64,000 bases of DNA, taken from the NCBI GenBank assembly GCA_023023105.1, contig CP083824.1, forward strand, positions 1,426,001 through 1,490,000, given 5' to 3'. The translations under genes were made by a program, and so were the position numbers. Origin of the DNA: Enterobacter ludwigii. Lineage in GTDB: Bacteria > Pseudomonadota > Gammaproteobacteria > Enterobacterales > Enterobacteriaceae. Under the pieces are notes generated by a model. The model was given only the letters and a program-made list of their open reading frames with translations, was not told where the DNA came from and did not search any database. Shown here in pieces: positions 7,124 through 15,867 of this stretch (positions are counted from its first letter, which is position 1; each line of letters opens with the position of its first letter).

Positions 7124-8026
7124 TTAGGAATGTAGCTGGCCAAGACGTTTCAAAGCCCGCTCTTCATTAAAATTACCGAGTATGTAACTTCTAATCTCTG
7201 CGCCAAATTTCTCATGAACGTAGGGGTAATGATGCTCGTCAATATAAAATTGTATATTGCAGTTATCAATGAATTCACCTGGTTCGTATATTTCATTTTT
7301 AATGACAGGTTGATAGTTGTACCTGTTTTGATAACTAACAAAAGGAATGTTGAATATATGCTCTTCATCAAAGGTGCGATCTTGAAAATTCTTCATCAAC
7401 ATTTTAAGCCCATCAGGGTTGAAATCAAATAAGTCATCAACTTCTTTTCGATGTTTGAATTCAAATAATTGGCTGATTACTTTTTTATATGATGGGTTAA
7501 TAGTGCAGAAAGTGTTTTTTTTATCTAGTCGGTGAAGTGGTAATATAATATTGCTTTCAAGAAGGCCCATGAATGCCTTATTGTGTTCAGAATCACTATA
7601 TGGCTCCAGAACAATTGTGCAATCACTTTTATTAAGCTTTAACATTATATTTTTGGCTTGAAATGAATAGTCATTAAAGCTACTTTCAAATAATTCTAGT
7701 TTCTTGCGATCGCTTATCTCTTTTTCTGCCGATTGTTTTTGACGGTCTAATTTATTCTTTCTGAGTTGTATTCTGTTTTTGGTAGAACTGTAAATGAAGT
7801 CTACTGAGTTGAACAGAATGGAAGATGTCAAAGCACCAATTGAAAAACCAATTACTGTAATTAATCCTAATGATAATTCGCTGGGTAGCTTAAATGGGGT
7901 CAGCATTGGTGCAATAAAAACCCAACAGTAAATAATCGAACCAGAGATTATCAGCAGCCTGAGTGACGATCTAAATGAAACAAGGTTTGTTAAGTGCGTA
8001 AGAACCGTTGCTAAAGGGTCAGCCAT
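7124..8026 (-). CDS. SieB-like membrane protein, candidate superinfection exclusion
   Basis: A 300-residue protein in AT-rich DNA. Start ATG 8026 (MADPLATVL) has AGGAGG 5 bases upstream; the frame extends 8 codons further but with no ribosome site. Two membrane helices lie at about residues 22-42 (LLIISGSIIYCWVFIAPML) and 50-72 (LSLGLITVIGFSIGALTSSI), followed by a charged coiled-coil-like stretch (NRIQLRKNKLDRQKQSAEKE) and a soluble C-terminal domain of about 180 residues. Two N-terminal helices plus a cytoplasmic domain resemble SieB-type superinfection exclusion proteins of lambdoid phages, but this is resemblance only. It lies between the P2 remnant and an Abi_C gene. Confidence 0.55.
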   Translation of the reverse strand: MADPLATVLTHLTNLVSFRSSLRLLIISGSIIYCWVFIAPMLTPFKLPSELSLGLITVIGFSIGALTSSILFNSVDFIYSSTKNRIQLRKNKLDRQKQSAEKEISDRKKLELFESSFNDYSFQAKNIMLKLNKSDCTIVLEPYSDSEHNKAFMGLLESNIILPLHRLDKKNTFCTINPSYKKVISQLFEFKHRKEVDDLFDFNPDGLKMLMKNFQDRTFDEEHIFNIPFVSYQNRYNYQPVIKNEIYEPGEFIDNCNIQFYIDEHHYPYVHEKFGAEIRSYILGNFNEERALKRLGQLHS

Positions 8027-8184
8027 TGAGTCCTCCTCAGTTTGTAACAAGAATTATTAAGCATCAGGGCTATGGCGCACAGAGTGTCATACATCACAAA
8101 CGGATAAACCGTGTGCAACACTTTTGTGTCACTCATTTCTTAGCCATCAAAAACTTACTTGAATGCGTAGGTTTATTCAAAGTA

Positions 8185-9003
8185 TCACGGGCTTTTTTGT
8201 TTCTGTTCATCCCAAGATTCGAGAATGAACATAGTCAAAGTATGTGCAGCATTTATAGCTAATCTGGCGTGGCGAGGCTTTAAGTTATAGATTTTTCTTC
8301 CGGCTCCGTGAGCTGAACTTGCGTGAGTTCGTAGGGCACCAATCCCATCAGTCAACGAATAGAGGCCACTAAGAATGCGTTTGAGGTCTTCATCTTCAAC
8401 TGCTTTAGTATCAAGCCCTAAAGACTCTCGAACAACTTTCCATAGTCCCTGTAGATCTTGCTTGGCTGGAATCTGAAGTTTTTCATCGTCAATATATACT
8501 TTGAAGGTCGATTCCATAATGTTACAGGCTGCGGATACTGCTTCTCTCGGATCAGTGTGGATATTCTCAAGTACCCTGGAAAACTCCATCTCTACAGCGG
8601 GAATGTTGCGTTTTCCAATTGCCTCTTTTAGGGTGACAGAGGTTATCGATGCTCCATCAGAAATATGTCCGCCAGTCAGATATCGCAATCCATATCGACC
8701 AAGCAAATCAGTCATTTTTTCGGCAAAGTCAACCTTGGGTTGTTCCCAACCGAATATGCTGCCTTTAGGCTGATCTGCTTCCATGTAGCCTTCTATCAAT
8801 CTGCCAAGGATTGCTAATGGGTCGTCACATTCTTTGTTGATTCTTCTCAGCCATTCCTGTGCTTTCGCCGCTTTCGCTAAATCAGGAGCATCGCCAGGTG
8901 CATCAGCGTACATGAACAAACTGTTCATGGTTGCGTGAGTTTCGACTGAGCCCATATGGTCAGATAAAACCGAAATAACTGGCTGTGGAATTTGTCGTCC
9001 CAT
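8185..9003 (-). CDS. Abortive-infection C-terminal (Abi_C) family protein
   Basis: A protein of about 272 residues whose C-terminal third matches the Abi_C type: a helix with KDLQGLWKVVRESLGL, a core LYSLTDGIGALRTHASSAHG, and a final helix ARLAINAAHTLTMFILESW. The conserved R-T-H-x3-AHG motif is intact. The N-terminal part starts MGRQIPQPVISVLSDHMGS. I prefer ATG 9003 because GGAG lies 5 bases upstream; an in-frame ATG at 9039 would add 12 residues but has a weak ribosome site. Proteins with this domain occur as phage-defence cargo, and the biochemical activity is not established. It lies just downstream of rybB, same strand. Confidence 0.75.
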   Translation of the reverse strand: MGRQIPQPVISVLSDHMGSVETHATMNSLFMYADAPGDAPDLAKAAKAQEWLRRINKECDDPLAILGRLIEGYMEADQPKGSIFGWEQPKVDFAEKMTDLLGRYGLRYLTGGHISDGASITSVTLKEAIGKRNIPAVEMEFSRVLENIHTDPREAVSAACNIMESTFKVYIDDEKLQIPAKQDLQGLWKVVRESLGLDTKAVEDEDLKRILSGLYSLTDGIGALRTHASSAHGAGRKIYNLKPRHARLAINAAHTLTMFILESWDEQKQKSP

Positions 9004-9094
9004 ATAGACTCCATCAACGTGCTTACGCGCCGCCGCCATTTGGCTTTAGTGAAAGGTTGTAAGTTTTTGATTTTCAGGGGGTAATATAGCAGGC

Positions 9095-9176
9095 AACAAA
9101 AAACCCATCAACCTTGAACCAAAACGGCGGGGTTGATGGGCTCCACAAATTGGGGACATCAAAGAAAAGCAGTGGC
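9095..9176 (-). ncRNA. rybB: RybB, sigma-E-dependent Hfq small RNA
   Basis: The minus strand from 9176 begins GCCACTGCTTTTCTTTGATG, the 5' seed of RybB, continues through CCCCAATTTGTGGAG and ends in a terminator with arms CCCATCAACC (9140-9131) and GGTTGATGGG (9113-9104) followed by six T residues. RybB is an 80-nt, Hfq-dependent RNA that represses many outer-membrane protein mRNAs (ompC, ompW, fadL and others) when sigma-E is active. The first 16 nucleotides that carry most targeting appear unchanged. It sits beside ybjL, as in E. coli. Confidence 0.95.
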
Positions 9177-9181
9177 ACTAG

Positions 9182-9209
9182 TTATGACTGCCCCCTGATC
9201 AAAAAGTTC
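9182..9209 (-). promoter_or_regulatory. Sigma-E promoter of rybB
   Basis: On the minus strand GAACTT (9209-9204) and TCATAA (9187-9182) are separated by 16 bases. They lie 5 bases before the RybB start, matching the sigma-E pattern (GGAACTT, then TCAAA-like). Confidence 0.8.
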
Positions 9210-9241
9210 TGCGCATAACGAAAATTTTTTCTTTATGCGCA
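9201..9241 (-). terminator. ybjL terminator overlapping the rybB -35
   Basis: A 9-bp perfect stem, TGCGCATAA (9241-9233) and TTATGCGCA (9218-9210), lies 10 bases past the ybjL stop. It is followed by GAACTTTTT, so the T-run doubles as the sigma-E -35 element of rybB. Confidence 0.75.
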
Positions 9242-9251
9242 AACTTAGGAG

Positions 9252-10937
9252 TTATCCGAGTCCAGGCCAGATGATAATGATCAGCGTACCTGCCAGCGTC
9301 AGCAGTACGTTAGCGATAGCGTAAGTGCCCGCATAGCCCAGCGCCGGGATGTTACTGCGTGCGGTGTCACTGATAATTTCCATGGCTGGCGCACAGGTAC
9401 GAGCACCCATCATTGCTCCGAAGAGCAGGGCGCGGTTCATGCGCAGCACGTAGGCGCCGAACAGGAAACAGATGACAACCGGTACCAGGCTGACGATCAG
9501 TCCGGAAACTAACATTTGCCAGCCGACGGCACCCAGGCTGTGGCCAATGCCGCTACCCGCGCTTAACCCGACACCCGCCATAAAGACCATCAGGCCGAAC
9601 TCTTTCACCATATTCAGCGCGCCCTGCGGAATGTAGCCAAAGGTCGGATGGTTCGCTCGCAGGAAGCCCAGCATGATCCCGGCGAACAGCAAACCGGCGG
9701 CGTTACCGATGCCGAAGCTAAAGTTGCTGAACTGGAAGGTGATCATCCCAATCATCAGGCCTACGATAAAGAAGGCGCAGAAGGCCAGCAGGTCGGTGAC
9801 CTGGCTGTGAATGGAGATAAAGCCGATACGGTCGGCAACGGTTTTCACGCGGCGGGCGTCGCCGCTGACCTGGAGCACGTCGCCTTTATTGAGTACGACG
9901 TTGTCGTCGATAGGCATCTCAATCTGGCTGCGGATCACGCGGTTGAGGAAGCAGCCGTGGTCGGTCAGCTTCAGCTGCGCCAGACGGCGGCCAACGGCAT
10001 TATGGTTTTTCACCACAATCTCTTCGGTGACGATACGCATGTCGAGCAGATCGCGGTCGAATACCTCTTTACCGTTACGGAAGCTTGGGTCAAGACGGGC
10101 GTGAGCATCCGGGTAACCCACCAGTGCGATATCGTCGCCCATCTGCAGCACCGCATCGCCGTCCGGGTTCGCCAGAATGCCGTTACGTCGAATGCGTTCG
10201 ATATAGCAACCGGTTTGGCGGTAAATGCCCAGCTCGCGAAGATTTTTCCCGTCTGCCCATGCCACAAGTTCTGGCCCGACGCGGTAGGCACGGATCACCG
10301 GGAGATAGACTTTACGTTTGGAATCGGTATCCAGGCCGCGCTCGCGGGCGATTTGCTGGGCGCTGGTCTGTAGATCCTGGTGTTGCAGTTTCGGCAGGTA
10401 GCGCGCGCCCACAATCAGGCTCACAAGACCGATCAGATAAGTCAGGGCATAGCCCAGGCTCAGGTGGTCGAGGGCGGTAGAGAGTTGTGCTCCAGCCATG
10501 CCGGAATGGCGCAGGGTATCACCTGCACCGACAAGCACTGGCGTAGATGTCATCGAACCTGCCAGCATACCGGCCGTTAACCCGATATCCCAGCCAAACA
10601 GTTTACCCAGCCCTAACGCGATCAGCAGTGCGCTACCGACCATGACCAGCGCCAGCATCAGATAATTTTTGCCGTCGCGGAAGAAAATTGAAAAAAAGTT
10701 GGGACCCGCTTCCACACCAACACAAAAAATAAACAGCATAAAACCTAAGTTGAGCGCGTCCGTGTTAATGCTGAAATGCTGCTGACCTAATATTAATGAT
10801 ACGACTAAAACGCCAATGGAATTACCAAGTTGAACCGACCCCAGGCGCAATTTACCCAGGCAAAGGCCCAGCGCGAGTACAACAAATAATAACAGGATGT
10901 AATTCCCATTTAACAAGTCTGCGACGTTTATATTCAC
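9252..10937 (-). CDS. ybjL: YbjL, AspT/YidE-family putative transporter
   Basis: A 561-residue inner-membrane protein, the same length as E. coli YbjL. Two hydrophobic halves (about residues 10-180 and 380-560) surround a cytoplasmic region with two TrkA-C/RCK_C-type regulatory domains. The first contains [10 protein letters not shown] and [11 protein letters not shown]; the second contains [20 protein letters not shown]. The AspT family contains aspartate:alanine antiporters, but the YbjL substrate is not known. It is transcribed away from ybjM and ends in a hairpin shared with the rybB promoter. Confidence 0.95.
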   Translation of the reverse strand: MNINVADLLNGNYILLLFVVLALGLCLGKLRLGSVQLGNSIGVLVVSLILGQQHFSINTDALNLGFMLFIFCVGVEAGPNFFSIFFRDGKNYLMLALVMVGSALLIALGLGKLFGWDIGLTAGMLAGSMTSTPVLVGAGDTLRHSGMAGAQLSTALDHLSLGYALTYLIGLVSLIVGARYLPKLQHQDLQTSAQQIARERGLDTDSKRKVYLPVIRAYRVGPELVAWADGKNLRELGIYRQTGCYIERIRRNGILANPDGDAVLQMGDDIALVGYPDAHARLDPSFRNGKEVFDRDLLDMRIVTEEIVVKNHNAVGRRLAQLKLTDHGCFLNRVIRSQIEMPIDDNVVLNKGDVLQVSGDARRVKTVADRIGFISIHSQVTDLLAFCAFFIVGLMIGMITFQFSNFSFGIGNAAGLLFAGIMLGFLRANHPTFGYIPQGALNMVKEFGLMVFMAGVGLSAGSGIGHSLGAVGWQMLVSGLIVSLVPVVICFLFGAYVLRMNRALLFGAMMGARTCAPAMEIISDTARSNIPALGYAGTYAIANVLLTLAGTLIIIIWPGLG

Positions 10938-11210
10938 GGAGGCTAACTTCTTGTTTACCAGTAAGTTGTTGAATGAAAGGGCTTTTTGGGCTACTGTTTT
11001 CTGGGTCAGGGAAAGGCGTTAACGCTCCCTGTTTCCTGCTTTATTCCCTAAAACATTAGCTGGCGTGTAGTTTAATCGTATTAGCTACTGACAGCTACTG
11101 ATTATCGCATCACCCTGTGCGTACTTTGGCAAGGATTGCCGCATTGCTTTATCTGACTGGGCGTCTACCCGACGAATGTGTATTTGATAGAGATAAGTCA
11201 GGAGGATTGT

Positions 11211-11582
11211 TTGAACATTAAACGAAACTGGGCGGGGGTGATCAGCTGCTTTTTGCTGTTCACGGTCGTGTGCATGTCGCTTGCTTTTAATGTGAAAGGG
11301 GCATTCAGGGCGTCGGGTCATCCGGAGCTGGGTTTACTCTTTTTCACTCTGCCGGGCGCGGCCGCCAGCTTTCTCTCCCGTAAAGGGGAGGTGGTGAAAC
11401 CGCTATTGGGTGCAATGCTTGCAGCACCACTGTGTCTGCTGCTGATGCGCTTGCTGTTTATTCCAGTGAGAAGTTTCTGGCAGGAGCTGGCGTGGTTGCT
11501 GAGCGGTGTGTTCTGGTGCGCTCTTGGCGCATTGTGCTACTTGTTTGTGCGCAGCCTGATACACCGGCGGCACCCGAAATAA
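11211..11582 (+). CDS. ybjM: YbjM, small inner-membrane protein
   Basis: A protein of about 123 residues with four hydrophobic segments (ISCFLLFTVVCMSLAF; LGLLFFTLPGAAASFL; LLGAMLAAPLCLLLMRLLF; AWLLSGVFWCALGALCYLFV). It resembles E. coli YbjM throughout (KGAFRASGHPELGLLFF, RSFWQELAWLLS). I set the start at TTG 11211, since AGGAGG lies 5 bases upstream and the protein then begins like E. coli YbjM; an ATG at 11178 would add 11 residues without a ribosome site. The function is unknown. Confidence 0.88.
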   Translation: MNIKRNWAGVISCFLLFTVVCMSLAFNVKGAFRASGHPELGLLFFTLPGAAASFLSRKGEVVKPLLGAMLAAPLCLLLMRLLFIPVRSFWQELAWLLSGVFWCALGALCYLFVRSLIHRRHPK

Positions 11583-11585
11583 AAA

Positions 11586-11604
11586 CGCCCTCAAGGTGAG
11601 GGCG
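11586..11604 (-). terminator. grxA terminator
   Basis: Perfect 8-bp stem CGCCCTCA / TGAGGGCG with a 3-base loop. On the minus strand it is followed by TTTTT, 9 bases past the grxA stop. It also sits just after the ybjM stop and may act for both. Confidence 0.8.
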
Positions 11605-11612
11605 CTTGGGTA

Positions 11613-11882
11613 TTACTGCTCAGCAAACAGGCCAAGATGCTCTTTGGCGTAAGCTTCAAAATCTGTGCAACCGCCGATGTGTTTCTGATCGAGGAAGATC
11701 TGCGGGACAGTTTCAACCGGCTTACCGACGGTTTTTTCCAGATCGGCTTTCGTGATGCCTTCCGCGTGAATATCAACGTAGCGGAAGTTGAAATCATCGC
11801 GCTCTGCGGTCAGTTTCTCAGCCAGCTCTTTCGCGCGCACACAGTAAGGGCACCCTGGACGACCAAAAATTACTGCAAACAT
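11613..11882 (-). CDS. grxA: Glutaredoxin 1
   Basis: An 89-residue glutaredoxin with the dithiol active site CPYC at about residues 11-14, the cis-proline region VETVPQIF and the GSH-binding GGCTDF. It reduces ribonucleotide reductase, OxyR and, relevant here, can serve ArsC with glutathione. ATG 11882 (MFAVIFGRPGCPYC) matches the E. coli N-terminus and has GGAGAG upstream; the longer frame to 11903 is unlikely. E. coli grxA is OxyR-regulated; I could not read a clear OxyR site. ybjC, normally next, is missing. Confidence 0.96.
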   Translation of the reverse strand: MFAVIFGRPGCPYCVRAKELAEKLTAERDDFNFRYVDIHAEGITKADLEKTVGKPVETVPQIFLDQKHIGGCTDFEAYAKEHLGLFAEQ

Positions 11883-12066
11883 TTCTCTCTCCTCAAAAAA
11901 CAAGCCTGACGGCGAATAACATATATAGTGCCCGATAACCTGCCGCCATTAAAGAAGGTTTCGCCTGTCGCTTTGATACAGTCAGGCTATGTTTCGCCAA
12001 TTACACTGTGACAATCATTGCCTATACTGGCTGCCATGCGAATTAAGCAAGACAAAGAGAGACAAA

Positions 12067-12789
12067 ATGACGCCAACCATAGACCTGCTCACATCCCACC
12101 GTTCCATTCGCCATTTTACCGATGAGCCGATTACCGAGGCGCAGCGCGAAGTCATTATTAACAGCGCAAGGGCGACCTCCAGCTCCAGCTTCCTGCAGTG
12201 CAGCTCTATTATCCGCATTACCGATCCGGCCATGCGGGAACAACTGGTCACGCTTACGGGCGGACAGAAGCATGTGGCCCAGGCGGCGGAGTTCTGGGTG
12301 TTCTGCGCCGACTTTAACCGTCACCTGCAGATCTGCCCTGAGGCCGAGCTGGGGCTGGCAGAACAGCTGCTGCTGGGCGTGGTGGATACCGCGCTGATGG
12401 CGCAAAACGCTTTTACGGCGGCGGAATCGCTGGGGTTAGGCGGTGTCTACATCGGCGGCCTGCGTAATAACATCGAAAGCGTCACCGAACTGCTGAAGCT
12501 GCCAAAACACGTTCTGCCGCTGTTTGGCCTGTGCCTCGGATGGCCAGCGGATAACCCGGATCTGAAGCCGCGTATTCCTGCCGCCATGCTGGTGCATGAA
12601 AATCACTATCAACCTGTCGATCAGGATGTCCTCGCGCAATACGATGAAGAACTGGCGAACTACTATATGACGCGCGGCAGCAATAACCGCCGCGACACCT
12701 GGAGTGACCATATTCGTCGCACCATCATCAAAGAAAACCGTCCGTTTATTCTCGATTATCTGCATAAACAGGGCTGGGCGACGCGATAG
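12067..12789 (+). CDS. nfsA: NfsA, oxygen-insensitive NADPH nitroreductase
   Basis: A 240-residue FMN flavoprotein, identical in length to E. coli NfsA and similar throughout: HRSIRHFTDEPI, the FMN-binding SSSSFLQCSSIIRI, ESLGLGGVYIGGLRNN and the C-terminal GSNNRRDTWSDHIRRTIIKE. It performs two-electron reduction of nitroaromatics and quinones with NADPH, and activates nitrofurans. ATG 12067 is the homologous start. In E. coli it is transcribed with ybjC under SoxRS/MarA control. Here ybjC is absent, so nfsA must use a promoter in the 184 bases after the grxA start. Confidence 0.96.
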   Translation: MTPTIDLLTSHRSIRHFTDEPITEAQREVIINSARATSSSSFLQCSSIIRITDPAMREQLVTLTGGQKHVAQAAEFWVFCADFNRHLQICPEAELGLAEQLLLGVVDTALMAQNAFTAAESLGLGGVYIGGLRNNIESVTELLKLPKHVLPLFGLCLGWPADNPDLKPRIPAAMLVHENHYQPVDQDVLAQYDEELANYYMTRGSNNRRDTWSDHIRRTIIKENRPFILDYLHKQGWATR

Positions 12790-12806
12790 TCCATTCCTCC
12801 TGCGCC

Positions 12807-12835
12807 TGCCTGCGTATATGATATGCAGGCTTTTT
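12807..12835 (+). terminator. Hairpin between nfsA and rimK
   Basis: GCCTGCGTAT / ATGCAGGC arms followed by TTTTT, 18 bases after nfsA and 24 before rimK. Likely a partial terminator or attenuator. Confidence 0.5.
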
Positions 12836-12858
12836 CCATGTCTTTAGAGAGGTGCAGG

Positions 12859-13761
12859 GTGAAAATTGCCATTTTGTCCCGGGATGGAACGCTCTATTCA
12901 TGTAAACGTCTGCGAGAAGCGGCGGCGAAACGCGGACATCAGGTTGAGATCCTCGACCCAATGTCCTGCTATATGAACATTGATCCGGCCGCCTCGTCGA
13001 TTCACTACAAAGGCCGCAAGCTGCCGCATTTTGATGCGGTGATCCCCCGCATCGGCTCCCAGATAACCTATTACGGCACCGCCGCGCTGCGCCAGTTCGA
13101 GATGCTGGGCAGTTATCCGCTCAATGAATCCGTCGCCATCTCCCGCGCCCGCGATAAGCTGCGCTCGTTACAGCTGCTCGCCCGGCAGGGGATCGATCTC
13201 CCCGTTACGGGGATTGCCCACTCACCGGACGACACCAGCGATCTCATCGATATGGTGGGCGGCGCACCTTTGGTGATCAAGCTGGTGGAAGGCACGCAGG
13301 GCATTGGTGTGGTGCTGGCGGAAACACGCCAGGCGGCAGAAAGCGTCATTGATGCTTTCCGGGGGCTGAATGCCCACATCCTGGTGCAGGAGTACATCGA
13401 AGAGGCCAAAGGGCGCGACATTCGTTGCTTCGTGGTGGGGAACGAGGTGGTAGCGGCCATAGAGCGCCAGGCAAAAGAGGGCGACTTCCGCTCCAACCTG
13501 CACCGTGGCGGCGTTGCGCGGGTGGCGGATATCAGTGAGCGTGAGCGGGAAATTGCGGTAAAAGCCGCGCAAACCCTGGGGCTGGACGTGGCGGGGGTAG
13601 ACCTTCTGCGGGCAACGCGTGGACCGCTGGTCATGGAAGTGAATGCCTCGCCGGGGCTGGAAGGCGTGGAAAAAACCACAGGGGTCGATATTGCGGGTAA
13701 AATGATCGCATGGATCGAGCGTCATGCGACGCCCGGCTACTGTCTGAAAACGGGCGGTTAA
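12859..13761 (+). CDS. rimK: RimK, ribosomal protein S6 glutamate ligase
   Basis: A 300-residue ATP-grasp ligase that adds glutamates to the C-terminus of ribosomal protein S6 (and makes poly-glutamate in vitro). Visible are the N-terminal [15 protein letters not shown], the ATP-grasp loop [13 protein letters not shown], the [20 protein letters not shown] strand region and the metal-binding [12 protein letters not shown]. Start is GTG 12859, which reproduces the E. coli N-terminus and has GGTGCAGG just upstream; the frame is open 12 codons further. In E. coli it belongs to the nfsA-rimK-ybjN cluster, as here. Confidence 0.96.
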   Translation: MKIAILSRDGTLYSCKRLREAAAKRGHQVEILDPMSCYMNIDPAASSIHYKGRKLPHFDAVIPRIGSQITYYGTAALRQFEMLGSYPLNESVAISRARDKLRSLQLLARQGIDLPVTGIAHSPDDTSDLIDMVGGAPLVIKLVEGTQGIGVVLAETRQAAESVIDAFRGLNAHILVQEYIEEAKGRDIRCFVVGNEVVAAIERQAKEGDFRSNLHRGGVARVADISEREREIAVKAAQTLGLDVAGVDLLRATRGPLVMEVNASPGLEGVEKTTGVDIAGKMIAWIERHATPGYCLKTGG

Positions 13762-13824
13762 ATGGAATTGAACCCACTTTTTGCGTAATCTATGCGAAGT
13801 ATTTATTAAAGAGGCTGCACAGCG

Positions 13825-14301
13825 ATGGATTTACAGGTCGTTCCAACACTGGATACGTTACGTCAATGGCTTGATGATGCCGGGATTACGTTCTTCGAAT
13901 GCGATTCCTGCCAGGCGCTGCATCTGCCTCATATGCAGAATTTCGATGGCATTTTTGATGCCAAAATCGATCTCATTAACGACGTGATTCTTTTCTCTGC
14001 GCTGGCTGAAGTGAAGCCGTCTGCGCTGCTGGCGCTGGCCTCCGACCTGTCGGCCATCAATGCCAGTTCTTTGACCGTGAAGGCATTTCTCGACATACAG
14101 GATGATAATCTGCCAAAACTGGTCGTTTGCCAGTCTTTATTCTCCGGTGCCGGGCTGTCGTTCAAACAGTTCTCATGGTTTATGCGCTTGAGTGAAGAGC
14201 AAATTTCCATGGTAATGATGGAAGCCAATGCACATCATCTGCTGTATAGCGCGGAAGATGATGCAGAGAATAATGATGCATCTCCCAATTTTCTTCACTA
14301 A
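13825..14301 (+). CDS. ybjN: YbjN, sensory/regulatory-type protein
   Basis: A 158-residue cytoplasmic protein, the same length as E. coli YbjN, beginning MDLQVVPTLDTLRQWLDDAG. It carries the YbjN-type fold related to type III secretion chaperones (two alpha-beta repeats). In E. coli it affects motility, biofilm and the SOS/stress response, by an unknown mechanism. It follows rimK by 63 bases with AAAGAGG before the ATG and ends in an imperfect hairpin. Confidence 0.93.
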   Translation: MDLQVVPTLDTLRQWLDDAGITFFECDSCQALHLPHMQNFDGIFDAKIDLINDVILFSALAEVKPSALLALASDLSAINASSLTVKAFLDIQDDNLPKLVVCQSLFSGAGLSFKQFSWFMRLSEEQISMVMMEANAHHLLYSAEDDAENNDASPNFLH

Positions 14302-14652
14302 GCCTGTCTGACTTTTGCGCAGTCGCTGCCATAGCGGCTGCAGAAGACCATTTTTTCTGCTGCTTTTAACCTTTCTTTAAAGAATTTTTCACCTCCCTCA
14401 AGGCCGTTTCGGCTTATCACGTAGACATAACCTGCATAAAAAATTGATAAAAGGCGTTTTTTCGTCTGGGCTATAGCCGGAGACACGGGCTACAGTTATT
14501 CTTGCGATGCTTAAAAAAGCGAGCGGAAGCTGCCGGGTAAAGAGGTTTCTTTTTATTTTAGGCAGAGCGACAAACTATGCATGATTATTGCATATCTTCA
14601 GATTGCACAGTTTTAGTTCGTTTGTTAACGAGCTTTCAGAAGGAATAAAGAT
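14302..14652. other. ybjN-potF intergenic region
   Basis: About 350 bases with no convincing gene. A 9-bp stem with one G-U pair (GCAGTCGCT 14319-14327 and AGCGGCTGC 14333-14341), followed within 10 bases by TTTTTT, probably ends ybjN. The AT-rich last 130 bases before AGAAGGAATAAAG should contain the potF promoter. A 62-codon minus-strand frame here lacks a ribosome site. Confidence 0.5.
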
Positions 14653-15765
14653 ATGATCGCCTTGAATAAAAAATGGTTATCGGGTCTGGTTGCGGGTGCT
14701 CTGATGGCCGTCTCTGCCGGCACGCTCGCTGCGGAACAAAAAACGCTGCACGTTTACAACTGGTCTGATTATATTGCGCCGGACACGGTCGCCAATTTTG
14801 AAAAAGAGACCGGGATTAAAGTGGTCTACGACGTTTTCGATTCCAACGAAGTGCTGGAAGGAAAACTGATGGCGGGCAGCACCGGGTTTGATCTCGTGGT
14901 GCCTTCCGCAAGCTTCCTGGAGCGTCAACTTACCGCAGGCGTCTTCCAGCCGCTGGATAAGAGCAAGTTACCAAACTGGAAAAACCTTGACCCGGACGTC
15001 CTTAAGCTGGTTGCGAAGCACGACCCTGATAATAAATACGCCATGCCTTATCTGTGGGCGACTACCGGTATCGGCTACAACGTCGATAAAGTCAAAGCGG
15101 TGCTGGGCCCGGACGTCAAGCTGGACAGCTGGGACGTGGTGCTGAAGCCGGAAAACCTTGAGAAGCTGAAAAGCTGCGGCGTCTCCTTCCTCGATGCGCC
15201 GGAAGAGATTTTCGCCACCGTGCTGAACTATCTGGGCAAAGATCCAAACAGCAACAAGGCTGACGATTACACCGGCCCGGCGACCGATCTGCTGCTGAAG
15301 CTGCGTCCAAACATTCGCTACTTCCACTCGTCCCAGTACATCAACGACCTGGCAAACGGCGACATCTGCGTCGCGATTGGCTGGGCGGGCGATGTGTGGC
15401 AGGCGGCGAACCGCGCGAAAGAAGCGAAAAACGGCGTGAACGTTTCCTATTTCATTCCGAAAGAGGGGGCGCTGGCGTTCTTTGACGTCTTCGCGATGCC
15501 TGCCGATGCGAAAAACAAAGATGAAGCCTATCAGTTCCTCAATTACCTGATGCGTCCTGACGTCATCGCCCATATCAGTGACCACGTCTACTACGCGAAC
15601 GGTAACAAGGCTTCCGTGCCGCTGGTCAGTGAAGAGATCCGCAATAATCCGGCTATCTATCCGCCTGCGGATGTGTTCGCCAAGCTGTTCACCCTGAAAG
15701 TTCAGGATCCAAAAATTGACCGCGTACGTACCCGTGCGTGGACCAAGGTGAAAAGCGGTAAGTAA
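14653..15765 (+). CDS. potF: PotF, periplasmic putrescine-binding protein
   Basis: A 370-residue periplasmic binding protein for the PotFGHI putrescine importer. A Sec signal peptide is visible (basic start, LVAGALMAVSAGTLAA, cleavage after about residue 26). The mature start EQKTLHVYNWSDYIAPDTV is the PotF/PotD ligand-binding strand, with Trp and Ser/Asp residues that cradle the polyamine. Later motifs DLVVPSASFL, WAGDVWQA and YHSSQYIND-like FHSSQYIND fit the family. It has a strong ribosome site (AGAAGG) and is first gene of a four-gene operon. Confidence 0.97.
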   Translation: MIALNKKWLSGLVAGALMAVSAGTLAAEQKTLHVYNWSDYIAPDTVANFEKETGIKVVYDVFDSNEVLEGKLMAGSTGFDLVVPSASFLERQLTAGVFQPLDKSKLPNWKNLDPDVLKLVAKHDPDNKYAMPYLWATTGIGYNVDKVKAVLGPDVKLDSWDVVLKPENLEKLKSCGVSFLDAPEEIFATVLNYLGKDPNSNKADDYTGPATDLLLKLRPNIRYFHSSQYINDLANGDICVAIGWAGDVWQAANRAKEAKNGVNVSYFIPKEGALAFFDVFAMPADAKNKDEAYQFLNYLMRPDVIAHISDHVYYANGNKASVPLVSEEIRNNPAIYPPADVFAKLFTLKVQDPKIDRVRTRAWTKVKSGK

Positions 15766-15777
15766 TTACCCGTGAGT

Positions 15778-15834
15778 TGTAGGCCGGGCAAGCACAGCGC
15801 CCCCGGCAACAGGCGCACCGTTATGGTGCGCCTG
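15778..15834 (+). repeat. REP-like fragment and perfect hairpin between potF and potG
   Basis: A REP-type sequence (GTAGGCCGGGCAAGC, partner CCCCGGCAA) is followed by a perfect 10-bp hairpin CAGGCGCACC (15810-15819) / GGTGCGCCTG (15825-15834). No T-run follows. Such elements between a binding-protein gene and its transporter genes usually protect the upstream mRNA and lower downstream expression. Confidence 0.7.
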
Positions 15835-15867
15835 CACCATGATTTGATTTCTGCCGGAGAGCACCCC

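Noticed and set aside
9096..9140. CCCATCAACC/GGTTGATGGG hairpin considered as a phage attachment site
   Set aside because: It is the terminator of RybB. I found no second copy at the left end of the island.
14298..14486. 62-codon minus-strand frame between ybjN and potF (GTG start)
   Set aside because: It has no ribosome site, overlaps the likely ybjN terminator and a hairpin-rich stretch, and I recognise no family. A faint likeness of part of it to a tryptophan-synthase loop is not convincing.
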